The position numbers and the translations under genes were made by a program. Below, piece after piece: positions 1 to 15,000 of a stretch of DNA of 64,000 nt. Origin of the DNA: Rhyzopertha dominica (lineage: Eukaryota > Arthropoda > Insecta > Coleoptera > Bostrichidae). The first letter of the stretch is position 1; every line of letters begins with the position of its first letter. The stretch covers positions 10,991,501 to 11,055,500 of the forward strand of contig QCXZ01000042.1 in the NCBI GenBank assembly GCA_025024175.1, in the 5' to 3' direction. The notes under the pieces were generated by a model that saw nothing but the letters and a program-made list of their open reading frames with translations, was not told where the DNA came from and did not search any database.

Positions 1-3000
1 TTGGACCCAGAACCATACGTCCCAATAGTGAATACCACGCTGCTGTTAGTATAGAATCAGTATCTGCACCTACTATCGTTTCGGCAAGCATACAAGGCTT
101 ATCCTACGATGGAAGACCATTTAGCGTCGACGATTCTATTAGTGTGCCACCGTATAGCACGAGAGTAGTTCATTTACAGGTAAGTGAAGTTAAATAACAT
201 GCAGATATATCTCCCCACTCATTTTTAGCAAATCCTTTTGCCACTCGAAGGCAAACCAATTATTTCTTCAGTAGCAGCGGACTTTGACCTTTGATTCAAA
301 AGACTTACACCTTTAATAGTCGATCCCATTAAAACATTTGAATAGATTTGCACCTCCGATGATGTTTAAAACATTTTTAGGTAGGAAATATTCAACCAGG
401 CGACTACCGACTCGTAGTTCAAGGAAGAGGAGGTGCAGACTTCCAGACAACTTCCCCTTTGGATTACGTGAAAAAGAGCTACTCCGTTTTTGTCCAAACT
501 GACAAAGCTGTATACAGGCCAGGGAGCAAGATCATGTTCAGAGCCATCGTGTTGAATCCCCAGTTGAAGCCAACTGCAGATGTGAGAGATAAGCCATTGG
601 ACATTCGTATTTTGGTGAGTATCAAAATTTGAAAAATATTCACATTTTCGTCATTTTTATAGAGTATCTCGGTTATTATTAGAACGTATGATCTTTCGCG
701 TATACAAATCCACATTTTCCATCAGAATTGGGGAAAAAATTCCTGATATCTCACCTCATTCATCAAAAAGAATAAACTGGTCACTTACGCTCCAAAACAT
801 CAGCCCAAACATTCAACGACTGTCTTTTTTGATGTCCGATTTTGTACTGTTAAATGTTGCTCTATCACTAAATAAGATTATATGCATACAGTTTCAGTCA
901 TTATCAACCGAATTGTCCACGGTTTCAAAAAAATTATCGAATTTTGAAAATCATTTTCGATAAGTTCTTACTGTGATGGTAGGGATGTCGCGATATGTCA
1001 GTTTATGCTTCATTTTCTCTGCAACTCAATTTTGGCATTAAAACAGCTTCCAATTTCAGGTTTTCACCTATTTTTCGTGCAAAAATTTCTTTTTTCTTGT
1101 ACCTAATGCTGTGTCTCCAATTCTTCAGCACCGGCCGTCGTGCATCTGGGTGTTTTCGACTATAGATCCTTGGAGCCAATAAAATATTACGATCTCCTTC
1201 ATCAAGACTATATACTATTCCCACCAAATTTGAAGTCGATTTAACTTTAACCTTGTACATCAAAAACAATACATTTTTGTATTTTTTTTCTAAAATTGCA
1301 TTTTCTATCACCTGTCAAACGTTGTCTGTATATATGCAAACCTTATATTTATGGAAAGCTTGTAAAAAAAGCTTTTAATAATAATAGTAATATAGTGTGC
1401 TACTCGAAAATGTAAGTTTTTGCATCTTTAGTCATCTTTAACAAATCACAGATAACATTTAAAAAGGGTGACAAACATTCAGAAATCAAACGGTCTTAAC
1501 TACTTTGACTTATCTGTAAGAATTTGGAAGGTACGAATTTTTGAAGAGGCCCCTGCATTTCGGTAATGTGGCATAAAGGCGTCACAAATCAAAATTGATA
1601 ACAAATAAGTAAAACCACCTGTACAAAAGTGATTCATTATTTATCATAGAATCGAACAATAAAATCAAACTGGGTAGATCCCATTTAAAAAAAACTCGGT
1701 CTTGTTTCAGCTCTTCAGGTTTTCAAAGAGGTGTCCTAATTAGAATGTCTCACCTCATGCCTTCTTCGGTATGTCTTGCTATGTATGATTTTTTTTGTTT
1801 CAGTTCTTTTGAAGGGGTGGGTATGATCTGTTGAAGTTTTTATGGATAAAAGAATAATGGATTCTAGACTGGAATGTTTACTAGATGTCATTTCTTCCAA
1901 ACTTGCTGTTTCCACTTACTGTTAAATTCATTCGGTTCTATTTTAATTTGGAACATTTCTATTTGATTCCTTCTTTCAGCAGCAAATTTATTAGACTTAT
2001 GGTTTCTAGAAATATTTGTATGACTAGGAATTTAGATAAATACGATACTATTATCCTGTTTTTTTGCTTCCAGAGCTAGGTCTTTGGAGTTTAGTGACAT
2101 CCATGTAGTTTTGAGCTTCTCCCTGCATTTTGTATGGCCTCCAGGGAGCTTTTGGAGTCACTAATTATCAAAAAGTTATTTCTATTTTCTTCTAGGATTC
2201 GTCTCAGAGCTAAGTTAATATCCATTATTTCTACTGCACAAGTAAATAAAAGATCGGGCACTCTTTTTTGCAAAATGACTATGAGGAGTGGTTTTTATCT
2301 AAAAAGTAAAACAGGTTGCGAAAATGTAATCTCTTTAGATCTAACAGTAACTGAGATATTCTGCACTGTAAGAAAACTTAAAACTGACCTGTTCCAACAG
2401 CTCGGTCGTTATCTTACTTACAACATAAATACAAGAAAAGGACAGTATCAGTCTTAGTTATTGATATCACAAAGTTCCATCTTCCGTTGCGTTTAAAAAA
2501 ACGAATCGCTATCAACATTTCTTTTATCTTTGAAGAATCATCGCCAGACCTAATAATATTAGCAATTTTTTAAACAACTTCACAGGACGGAAATGGGAAT
2601 ATAGTAAAAGAATGGAGTAGTGTAGAAGCTAGCAGAGGAGTCTACACTAACGAACTACAACTGAGCGAACATCCAGTTTTGGGAACGTGGAACATTAACG
2701 TTCTGGTGAACGGACAGAGCTTCAACAAGAGCATAGACGTTGCCAATTACGTTTTCCCGAAGTTCCTAATCGCTATACAAGCTCCAAAGCACGTTACTTT
2801 CACTGAGAACATTATAACCGCAAACATACAGGCTACGTAAGGACCCTTATTACTACAAATCTACTTAATTCCGTTTTACATTTATTGTGTCTGCAGATAC
2901 TTCTACGGGGAAAAAGTCAAAGGCATCGCAACTGTAACCGCCTACCCAACCATAAATTCCGGAGTTATTCAGCCAATCTTCCAGAACCCTGTCAGGAAAG

Positions 3001-6000
3001 TTCTTCCTATTGACGGGTCGGCCACGGTGGACTTCGACATCGACAAAGATCTCCAACTGAGCGACGAATACGAACGAATCGTGGTCATCGACGTCACCGT
3101 TGAAGAAGAACTCACGGGACGAAGACAAAACAACAGTGTCGAAGTGCACATCCACAAGTATGACTACAAAATGGAGCTGGTGAAGACTGCCGATTATTAC
3201 AAACCCGGATTACCGTACACTGCATTCGTAAGTCTAAAATTTGACATAGTACAAACCAATATTTTCAAGTCTAACCAAAAAAACACAATATTCTCTTCTT
3301 CTCAGAAAAAAACATTAGTTTTGTCAATTTTTATTTTACAGGTAGTGGAGAGCAAAAAGTCCTCAAATGAAAATACAGTTAATTTGCATTTTTTCTATCA
3401 TCAAGATCCGGTATTAAAATATTTACCATTTAGAATTTGCTAATCTTTTTTTATTTATAATTTGTTGAAAAAAACAACAAATAATATTGTAAAGGGGCGG
3501 ATCTCGGAAATGGTTTTTAAATAGCTTTATGATTATTACCGCTCTTAGAGCGATCCTTTGGCTTCCACTTTTATAAGTACACTGACCGGCAAAAAAAAAC
3601 CGGCCACCCCGATATGTTTGTGAAACGCACTTAAATATTCACCAATTCAACTTAACAATGATGTTGGGTTGAAGAATCATTATTGTTGATATGAAACGCA
3701 AAGTTTGGGACAGACAAAAGACAAATAATACAAATTTAGGTAATTTAATTGATGACAATAACGGAAACACAACAATTACTTTTTTCTTATGCGTAAAAAA
3801 ATAGTGATACTTTTTTTAAATCGAATTCCTGCCTACTGTCAGTACCGTGTATGTCCTCCTCGAGCCTGAATTACAGCATTTAACCTTCGGGGCATTGAGT
3901 TGATCAAATCTGTTAAGCACATTTGAGGAATTCCTTCAAATTCTTCTTGAAGGGCCAAGCGTAGCTCTTGAAGAGTCTCAGGCATGGCTGGACGTCCACG
4001 AATACGCCTCTGAAGCTGGTCCCAAAGGTGCTCTATAGGATTAAGGTCTGGGCTGCATGCTGGCCAATGAAGTCTACGAATGCCAACCTCATCCAGATAT
4101 TCAGTTACCACTCGCGCAGTGTGTGGTCTGGCGTTGTCATGCATTAAAACAAAGCCATCTCCAACAAAATGCGAAAATGGGACAACAGCTTCTTGAAGAA
4201 TATCTTCCACATATCTCTGAGCGTTCAAAGCACCATTTTCTACAAATAAGAGGTCGGTATGTGCCTCCGTAGAAATACCTGCCCACACCATTACAGAACC
4301 GCCGTTAAAGGATAGTCGTTCAGAGATCATGCAGTCAAAATATCGTTCACCTCGTCTTCTCCACACCCTTTCTCGACCATCAGGCGATCGCAGACAAAAA
4401 CGTGACTCATCTGTAAAAAGAACTTCACTCCATTGCTGAAGGTTCCAATCTGCATGTAACTGTGCAAACTGCAGACGTGCCCTTCGGTGCCTAGGCAGCA
4501 GTTGTGGCCCAGTGGCAGGCCTTCGCGAATTTAAGCCACTTTCCACAAGCCTTCGCCTAATCGTTCTCTCACTTATTTGAATTCCTCGCACTGTTAGAAG
4601 ACGATGTTGAAGCTAAACTGCTGTTGATCTGCGATCCCTCAGTGTGTTGAGCACAAGAAAACGATCATCAACGAGAGTTGTCACCCTTTTCCTTCCGGAT
4701 CCTGCTCGCCTCTCGCATGTGCCAGTCTCCAAGTACCGATTCCATGCATCCTGAACTGTAGTACGGGGTATTTCCAGTGTACGAGACACATACCGCTGAC
4801 TACGACCATCCTCAATCAAAGCAACAATCTTGGAAACGTCCGCAACAGTTAACGACATTGTTATCGCTTGAAAACTTGGATTAACTGTCAAACTCGATTC
4901 CAAAACAATTGCAGATAAGTCTACTTGCCTTTTAGTAAGAGCAAATGACAAGAAAATATTCCCTTTGATTTCCACAAACATGTCGATCTTATTAAAACGA
5001 AAATTTCGGTTGCTCAAATTAAAATTAGACATAGGTAGGAGTGTAACAAGCATTTGAAATTGTTAATAGCGAAGAAAAACCACATCAGTTCTCGATTTAA
5101 GATATAAATTGTGCAGATATAGGGATATATCGGGGTGGCCGTTTTTTTTGCCGGTCAGTGTATATGAAGAGATAAAACGATATTTTTACAATTTTATTAA
5201 AATTTATCTGTATTATATGCTGTATTGGTATTTAAAATGTGTTATGATGAAATACAATGTGCATTTCCTTTCTCGTACTAGGTAGTTTAATCTAAAACAA
5301 AAGTTATTTATAAAAAATTTTGTTATATATAAAAAATGAAACTTACCATGGTTGTCATTTGCACTATCATCTAAATTAATTATAAGTTCGTTGACGAAGC
5401 TTTTTCTGTAGAACTCCTCTATTTTTGTCAAATATTCTGCACTACTAGATACTAACGGAGCTACAGCTTCCTGAAAATGACATCCAAAAGATTTTTTTCA
5501 CTTATTTCTGTCATAGGTTGAGATGAATTGACAAGAATTTGCACCCAGGTTACTTTTTTCCGTGTAGATATCTAAAATATTTGATACAGTAGTTAAAAGA
5601 TTTGATTTTTGGCTTTTTCCAGCGTAACTACACCAAACGTCGAAATTCTCGAAATATATCCCAAACGGTAAAAATAAAAAAACGTGTTATTAACAAAGTG
5701 ACCTTTATTTGTGACAACAAATTCCAAAATACAAAGATATACAGGATGTTCCGTTTAAAAATATATAGTTTGGTACCGCCCAGAAAAATGGGGCACCCTG
5801 TATAATGTAAACTATTTTTATAGCATAGAGAAAAGCATATTAAGAAAGAAGTTGACTATCGAGATACAGGGTGTCAAAGTTAAAATTTTATTTTCATCTC
5901 TTTCTTCACTTAATGCTAATATCGATACAAAATTCCCAGGTTTGGGTTTTTTGCTTAAAAGAAATGCAGTTCATAGACGGCAGAAATTTTCAGTGGCCAC

Positions 6001-9000
6001 AAACTAACTGACATGAATTGGATCGATGGAACAACTGACAATATGCAAATGTTTGCAGGTAAAAGTTAGTAACCACGATGGTACACCAATCCAAACGAAC
6101 AGAAGAGATGTCTTGGTTAGACATGGATTTTCTAGAGTGGACGAGATATATGTTGAAGAAAGGCACAGTCTAGACAAGAATGGAATAATTATCCTTAAAA
6201 TTGACACACCTGGAAACTCAACAAACGAGACTGCATTAAGGATCGAGGTAAGTAACTAACTAAACATGCTAATACACTTATTATATTATCTTCCTCCATA
6301 GTGACGGACTGTCTAACTCTTTTCAACAATTTACGCTCCCAAAAATTTTCTTTGCTCACCACTGGGAGCTGAGCTCTGAATATTCCGTGTTAAATACTCG
6401 GCAAGTTCTTTCAAGAATTTTGTTGCATTTTGCATGTATCGGAAACAAGTTATAAATGTTTTCTTTCGAATACTGTTGGCTCTGCATCTTTTTAACACTA
6501 GCATAAATCGAAAACAAGTAAAACTTACGCAGTACACGGCAGATTTTCAATAAAATTTAGTCTTGACGTTTGTAACATTTTTTTTAAATTGTTTCCAAAA
6601 GCTACTACCACAGGTAGGTAATCACGCGACTTTTTATTAAATATGAGGTACCTAATTATTAATCGAGAAGGTTTACAGAATTTCCAAAATGCGTTAAGGC
6701 AATTTTGTAATATCTGTGCAAGTATACATCGATTTTTCTGGTATTATTAGTTATTTTCAGTAAGTGAATTTACGTTGACGTCACCAAATAAGACAGGAAC
6801 GTAAAAAATCACTTATAACTTTAAAACTGTAACAGATAGATATAGGGAATGTAGATACCAATCGATAGACAATTAAAATCTGATCCTGATAGACCCAAAA
6901 TATACAGGGTGTTCTATTTAAGAAAAATGACTTTTACTCGGTTAAAGTGTATTCGAAATAACGGCTGATTTTAAACACCGTATGAATTTGAAAAAACGGA
7001 AGGACTGCAACAAGTAACCTTTATGGTTACTATAACAAGCTGCAAAATGCCAGCCGTGGTCTTGAAAGGATCTGTGAACTACGAAAATTTCTGCAGAACA
7101 CTGCAAATCTGAAAACTTTCAGAAAAAATTTATTTACACTGAAACGGCTAAAACTAGATATAGGTTGTCTATATCAAAAGTCTTGTAATGATTAGGCGAA
7201 TCCAAAAATGCACAAAAAAGTTAGTGGTGATTTCCGGTATAACCAGGAGTGCCACAATTGCGTACTTATTTTCCCTGAGGAAGGCATGAGCGATTATATC
7301 TAACTGCAAATTTTTTTAATTCAATTTGGAGTCTAAACTCCCTAAAATTTTAATAAACGGTTTGAGTCAATCACCCTGTATAATGCTTTTTTCTCTTAGT
7401 CAGTATATTCTACAACGTAATAATGTACTTTTTTGTTTATTGCAGGCTGAGTACTTCGAACTGAAAGAAAGAATGCCTCCAGTCCCAGCTGCTGTGTCAT
7501 ATAGTAACACTTTTCTTCAAGCTAGTTTGGAGACGGAAAAGCCACTGGTTAATTTGGAAGTGGAGATTTTGGTAAACTGTACAGAACCCTTGAGGTACAT
7601 AAGCTACGAGCTCTTGGGTAGAGGTGATGTACTTATAGCAAATACTCTACAAGTTCATAATAAACATGTAAGTGGATTTTAAATCGAACATCAAAAGATT
7701 CAATCACTTTGATATGAGAGCAAAATCCATGAAATTCAATTTTGCAGGAATACAGATTCCATTTCATAGCAACACAAGCAATGGCCCCGTTAGCTCACTT
7801 AATCGTGAGCTACACAAAGGAAGATGGGGAACTCATTGCAGATTCTCTAGACATAGAAGTCGATGGGCTGCTACAAAACTTTGTAAGTACCCCTCTCTCC
7901 CCTAAAAAAAACTCTACGAATTATACATGTTCCAGATCGATGTTCAACTTAATACATTCGAAACCAGGCCAGAATCTGACGTTGAAATCAGTGTCAGAAC
8001 ACAACCCAACTCCTACGTTGGACTGCTTGCCGTGGATCAGTATGCCAGTCATTTGAAAACTGGCTACGATATCGCACAACAGTTGGTCGTCGATGAATTG
8101 CTGGAATACGACATCGCACAAGAATCACCATACTTTGCGGTGATGCGAGATGCGAAATCCCATTTCTTCTGGAAGCCTGGGTCCAGTAACTCCCATGATG
8201 TGTTTTATGTAAGTCGAAGTGATAATATCATGTATATCACATATCTAATGCTAATAAAAAAAACCTTGTTTTAGGATTCTGGAGCACTTCTTCTCACAAA
8301 CTCTTTCACAAATAAATACAGACCGACACGTAAGTGACACAAAAACTGACTCAATCAAGATCCGCACTAAATCCCTATTTTAGTTGAGGATATTTATCTG
8401 AGACCACCGTCTTACAAAAGCAGCACGGTAAAACCGGACCGTGGTATAGGAATAGCTTTCCAACCCGTGACAAGGCCACCCCTGGCAGGACCTTACGCCT
8501 TCAGCAGGATACCCAAACCCGTTTGGAACATACCTAAAATTTACCTGACTCAGGAAATTGCAGACACGTGGCTGTTCACCAATTTCTCCTCCGGGTAAGT
8601 TCTTTGCGGATTATTGTGCTTTAGCCACCACCATGATATAAAAGCTATAGGTCAAAGCTATACGATCATTTTCTGTATGATCAAATGTTTAAAAAATATT
8701 TTTAAAACGTTGTAAGCTTTATAAAAAATATTGCACGTAGTAGTATAATACAATTAGTAGCTGTGTGTAAGGGTTCAAAAAAATTAAAGTAGAAAGTGAC
8801 AACATAACACTTCAAATCATTCATTTTCTACTTTTTGATTCTTCTCAAACAACAGATTCAAGAATTGAAAAATAAGACTGTTTTCCAAACATATCAAAAC
8901 AGCACGTTAGTGTTATTGGACGATACTTGGTTACTTCTGATCGATCTCCTTTTTTAAAGATAGGGCAAGTGGAAGTCGTTTTCCAAATGTCAGGAAAATG

Positions 9001-12000
9001 GAAGTTTTAAGAATTAAGTTGAAAATAATGTAATGAAAGTAATACACACAGTCTTTGACGATAAAGCTCGGAATCTCGTCCACTCCTGATGTAAAGGAGT
9101 GAGTTTGCTTTCTAAGAGTGGAAAGAATGTCGATTTCAAACATATATTTGCTCTGTACAAGCGTTAAATTATTTGGACAAGAATAATTTACAGAGATGAG
9201 AGAAGGATCAGACGGAAGGTAAACACTTTGAAAAAAGCAGCAAAGGCACCTACAATGCCATTAGCGTGCATAACCCCAAGAATACGACAGTTCCCTTTTT
9301 TGTTATTGACAAAACGACCAAAATTTCTTTGGATCTCTTTGCAGACGATTCTCAATAGTGCGTAGATAGGTGTGGTGTGCTTTAGTAATTAACGATTTGG
9401 TCCGAGACCTGTAAACTTTGAAGTGTACAACTGGAAACTGATAAATTATCTCAATTATGTTTTAGTTGAATCAGTTGAAAACTGTTTTGTTATCATTATT
9501 TACAGAAGTTAAATTTATTCTTGTTACGATCTTGATTCAAAGAATGAAACTTGGTAATATGCGATATACAAAGTACTTTTTTAAAATACAATTTTAATTA
9601 GAACGTGAATACGGTTTCCATTGCAAATTTTAGCAGTAATATCAATTTTTTCATTCTTTTTTTTGCTGCGATGTGAAATTTATTCTTAACTCATTTTCAG
9701 ATATGAAGGCAAAACTTCAATACGTCGTAGGCTACCAAGCACTTTAAATACGTGGGTAATCACCGGTTTTTCCCTGGACCCCCTGCATGGTCTAGGCTTG
9801 ACTACGAACACGAAAAAGCTCAAAGTTTCCAAACCCTTCGTTGTTTCCTGTGATCTCCCGCATTCCGTCAAACATGGTGAAGTTCTGTCCGTCGCGATTG
9901 TGGTTTATAATTATCTGGATAAAGACATCACAGCTGATGTAACTCTTCACAATGAGGAGCACATGTTTAAATTTGCTGAAGTGGGGGAGAAGCCAGACGA
10001 TAGGAAAAGTGAGTTGAAATTTTTAATCATGTAAGTTGTGTTTCTGGATGTTTGTTTTGTAGAAGTTGAGCTGTACAGAAAAAAGAAGGTCAGTGTGAGA
10101 AAAAACAGTGGGAGTGCAGTGTCCTTTATGTTGGAGCCACTAAGACAGGGGCAAGTGGACGTAAAAATTAGTGCCAGCAGTTCAGCAGGGTCAGACACCA
10201 TAGTGAAACGTCTGAATGTAATTGTAAGTAGAAAACCTTCTCGAGTAAGTTTGAATTTTGTCTTAAGTTTATATTTTTCAGTAGTAGAAGTGCTGAATTA
10301 TTTGTATTTATGTGTTTCCTTAATAGAGAAGACTTTTTTTATAAATTATTTTTGTAAATTATATATGTACTGAGGGAGCAATAAAATTGTTAGGATTTAT
10401 ATTTAGGAAAACTTCAAACTTAAAATCGACTGAGGCTATTCGTATTGTTTACTTTGTATTTGTTAAATTCAAATTAATGTGTAATCCATAGATGGGGTCT
10501 ACGCAAAAGCCGCGTGCGTTAAAATTAGTAAATAAACTCTGATTACCTAGAACAAGCAAAATGTGGCCACAAACAATGAATTTAGCTAAAAAAAATACCT
10601 AATATAATTACGGAAACGTGATCGTCAATTTACCCAAAGCAGGACCGTATTAGTTGTGTGACAAGAATGATGGACCAGTACAGACCCCAAAAAGTTCTTT
10701 ATTACTCGCGTAAATATGAGGAGAGAGCAACACGAATATGAGACAAAATAAAACACACACATCCACTCATAATATTTATTAACACACGAATTATGAAAAT
10801 GAAATAAGTCAGCAGTTGTGAGGCATTGAAATAGGAAATAACGTTCGAGAAATTAAACACTAAGAAATTAATTAAACTGCATTTTTATAACACCTTTCGC
10901 TTATCATTTGCCAACGTGGGTAGGAACCTGCATCAGGATTAATGGCCCCATATAAAGGCGACTAAGGGCGTGACCTTTGTGCCCAAGGACCCATTTAAAG
11001 TCGTCGGAACACAAAGTTGCAAGGGGAAATATTAGTGATAGACCCTTACATCAACTCATGAACTCACATCAAAAATTCATACAACACTCCGAAAAATCCA
11101 GCTTAATCCAACCTACTCAAATTACGGCAAAAAATATACCCTTTTACAGTTGTCGATACCCGGATCTCACAATAGCTGGCTTAGTACAAAAAAAACAAAA
11201 TTAAGACGATATGAACAGAATACACACGAAATAACTTTAAGACAAATAACAGTCACACCTTAATAAAGAAAAGGTAGTTTACCATACCTGCGACTTTGAA
11301 TCCAAATTCACAAAGCACAAAAAAACTGTTTTCTGGAAATCCACTAAATCCAATCTGCAAATTCGCAATACTTCACATACGAACTACTTCAGTATTTTAT
11401 CAATCATGGTTATTATCCTTACAGGCAATACCCTATTATGTGAATTTAATGTGTTGCCTTAAGATACAGCGTCAGCTATCTTTTATTGTGTTTCTATACA
11501 ATTCTATTAGTAGGTATCAGTTTAGTTTTGTTGTTAGCCAATCACGTATCACCTATAATTTTTATTCCCCACTGACAATATGTCTANATATTACAACTTA
11601 NTGTCTTCTAATGTTGACATATTCAAACCTAACTTTAATCGATGCATAAATAACCTTAGGGGCACTTAGAAGCTATAATTTTATGAGCTTATTTTTTTAT
11701 ATGGTAACATGTATCTCATGTATTTTCATTTTGTTATTGTAAAATATGTCCTCTTGGACTTGTAGTCTTTGGGACAACACTATTGTTAAATCAAATTAAA
11801 TATTTTAATATTTGTCTCAAAACCACACAGGCTAAAGGAGAGACCCTCTACTTCACAAAGACCGTGCTGATAGACCTTCGAAAATCCCAGTCCTACAAAG
11901 GCAACATATCGTTTGATATCCCAAAGAACGTTATTCCAGAAACCGAAAAAATCGAAGCTTCCTTAATTGGAGATATCTTAGGCCCCACAATGGTCAACCT

Positions 12001-15000
12001 CGAGAATTTGATCCGTCTTCCTACGGGGTGTGGTGAACAGAATTTGGTTCGTTTCATGCCGAATTTGATAATTCTGAACTACCTGAGAAGCACAGGTCAG
12101 ACTACGCCTGCTGTTGAGAACGAAGCCGTTTCGTTGTTGGAGAAGAGTTACCAGACTGAATTGAGTTATCAAAGGAAGGACGGATCATTTTCAATGTTTG
12201 GGGATAGGGATGACATCAGCAGCACTTGGTAAGGAATTGCACGTTGAAATTAATATTTTAAGGGAAAACTAGTATACAGGGTGTCACTAAAATATAGGTT
12301 GCTACTTCTATGCATAAAAATATGAAGAAAATTGATTTTGCATTTTGGGATCTGCGCCCTCATTATTAAGTTACAGCTTCGTCAAGATGGATGATAAAAA
12401 ATAGTCTTTTGCTAATAACTTTTTTATTTTTTGACCGATGTTGATCATATTTTGAGAAATTGGGTTTGAAGTAAGTAGTGCAATCTCAAACTGTATAATT
12501 ATATTTTTAATACCTCTCAAGGGGGGTGAGGGGTTAACTACCCTTAATGGTTTTTGGTTTACAATATTTGAGCAAATAAATTTTTGAATGGTGTGATAAC
12601 ATTTCCTGAATCCATGGGCCTTATTTAAAGGAATACTCTGTCTTATCCTTTGGTAAAAATACACTGTCTTCGAGAAAGTACGTTTAAAGTAAATACTGTT
12701 TTCGCAGATTTACTCGTATCTAATTAGCAGAAGACTAAGTAATTTATATAACTAACATTAAATAATTTTAGTTGAATAATTTAACGATGTGTAAAAAGTC
12801 AAACTTTATTTTAAAATTGTACAAAGTACAGGACAGTTTGGTGTCTTCTCTTCCACCAACACTTTTTACCAAAATGAAGCATTATTATTAAACCACATAA
12901 AAGGGAGTATTCCTTTTAATTAAGAACACAAATTTAAAAAAACGTTATCAAACCATTGAAAAATTTATTCGCTCAAAGATTCTAAGCCAAAACCCATTAA
13001 TGGTAGTTAAACCTCTCCTTGACAGGACTAACTCACATTCTCAAAAAGTGATCAACATCGGGCAAAAAATTAAAAAATTGTTTACAAAAACTATTTTTTA
13101 TTACCATCCATCTTCAAGAAGCTGTAACTCAATAAAGAGTGTGCAGATCTCAAAATGCAAAATAAATTTATATTCACATTTTTTCTTACATTCAAAAATG
13201 CATTACCGTTTTTAGTGTTAGGTACCTAATAATATTGTTTCTATTTTGTAGAAGTTGCATTTTTAATTTTATCATAGATTACTTTGAAAAGTAGAAAGTC
13301 AAAATGTGGGATTCAACTTTTGAAAACAACGGCAAATTTTGCCCTTCTTCTACATCAAAATACTTAACTAAAACACTCAGAAGTACCAAAATGACATTTC
13401 TTACATCAGTATAAATTAAAATCTTCATACTTACCTATAACACAGTTTCACATATTTTCAACTTAGAATGCCAGTGTTATAAAACTGTGGGATATCATTA
13501 TTTTGCATTATTTTTTACTTATCTCAAGTATTATAGTTGTAATTTTAATAGAAAGATTCCATGCATTTTTATGGCTTGTATTTTATTATAACTTTTGGAA
13601 AAATAATGTACATATTGCTGCAGTTTTCAGGTTTTGTATAAATGTAATGTGCAAAATCAAGTGAACATCCTGATAAATATAACAATGAGTTGTATGACTT
13701 GGCATTGTCACATCTGGTATGCCTCAGGGTTCAGTTCTGGCACCTCCATTATATGCTCATTATGAATTTGTAGTACCCAACTACATTCTGTTAGGAATGA
13801 TACCCATCATGAATACATACCTAAATGTAATGTTGCAGAAGCAAATACATGTACAAAAAATAATCGTTTATTGTTATGAACTAAATCGTTTCAAAGCAAT
13901 TCTGCCAAACTCTAGCTCCACAAATTCATTTTTTCCATTCTTTGGTAAATTTACTTTTAATAACATTCACTGATTCCACTCACGGTTCTTGGTGAAACAT
14001 TTGATCAATAAAATAAAATACATTTGGTATTTAATAATTCTGACAGATCATTTCGAACTTTTCAATTCTTCTTCAGAGTATACCAACATACTATATGTAT
14101 ATCAGTATGTTGTTATACTCTGAAGAACCAAGTGTTTTTTATTTTTATTTTAAATTTACTTTTGTTTTGCCAGGCTTACAGCGTATGTTGCACTCGCGTT
14201 GAGCCAAGCTAGATCCTACATATACATCGATGAAAAAGTTATAATGAAGACAATGGAGTGGTTACTTGAGCACCAAAATCTTAATGGAAGTTTTGTGGAA
14301 GGTGGCAATATAGTGCATGAGGAGCTCCAGAACAGAAATGGGAATAGTCTGGCTATGACTGCATTTGCTCTAATCCCTTTCATAGAAAACAAGGTAAATA
14401 TCTGAAATTATTCTAGCTAATAACATTTGATGGTACTACATATTTCTATTATAGGACAACCCAAAATACAACAATGCTGTCAACAAAGGCCTGGACTACA
14501 TAGCCAGAAACTTAGACGAAAATGAAGACATCTACACCATTGCCATCTGTAGCTATGTCCTCCAACTAACCAACCACCCGTCTAGACAAATCGCTTTCAA
14601 TCTGCTCGACACGAAAGCAAAAACAGGCAACAACACTAAATGGTGGGGTAGAGATATACCAGCAAATGAGACCCAGAATCCGTGGAACCAACTCCCAAAA
14701 TCCATGGACATTGAAACGACGGCTTATGCATTGTTGACGTTTTTGGAGGCTAATCTGCTTGAAGACGCTGTTCCAGTGGTAAACTGGCTGGTCAGCCAAC
14801 AAAATAGCCTGGGAGGATTCACTTCTTCACACGATACTGTCGTGGGATTGTATGCGTTATACAAATTGGTGACCAAGTTGTCTGCAAGGCCCAGTATGCA
14901 GGTGGAATTTGCGTACAGGGAGAAGGAAGTAAATAGATTGAGCGTGAATCCCAGTACTGCGATGATTGTACAGAAGACACAGGTGAGTTCAATCATTTTC

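Noticed and set aside
4057..4272. Plus-strand ORF inside the Tc1 element
   Set aside because: Antisense shadow of the transposase catalytic region.
10490..11300. Possible LTR retrotransposon remnant
   Set aside because: No paired terminal repeats, primer-binding site or gag/pol similarity could be found, so only noted as an unidentified repeat-like stretch.
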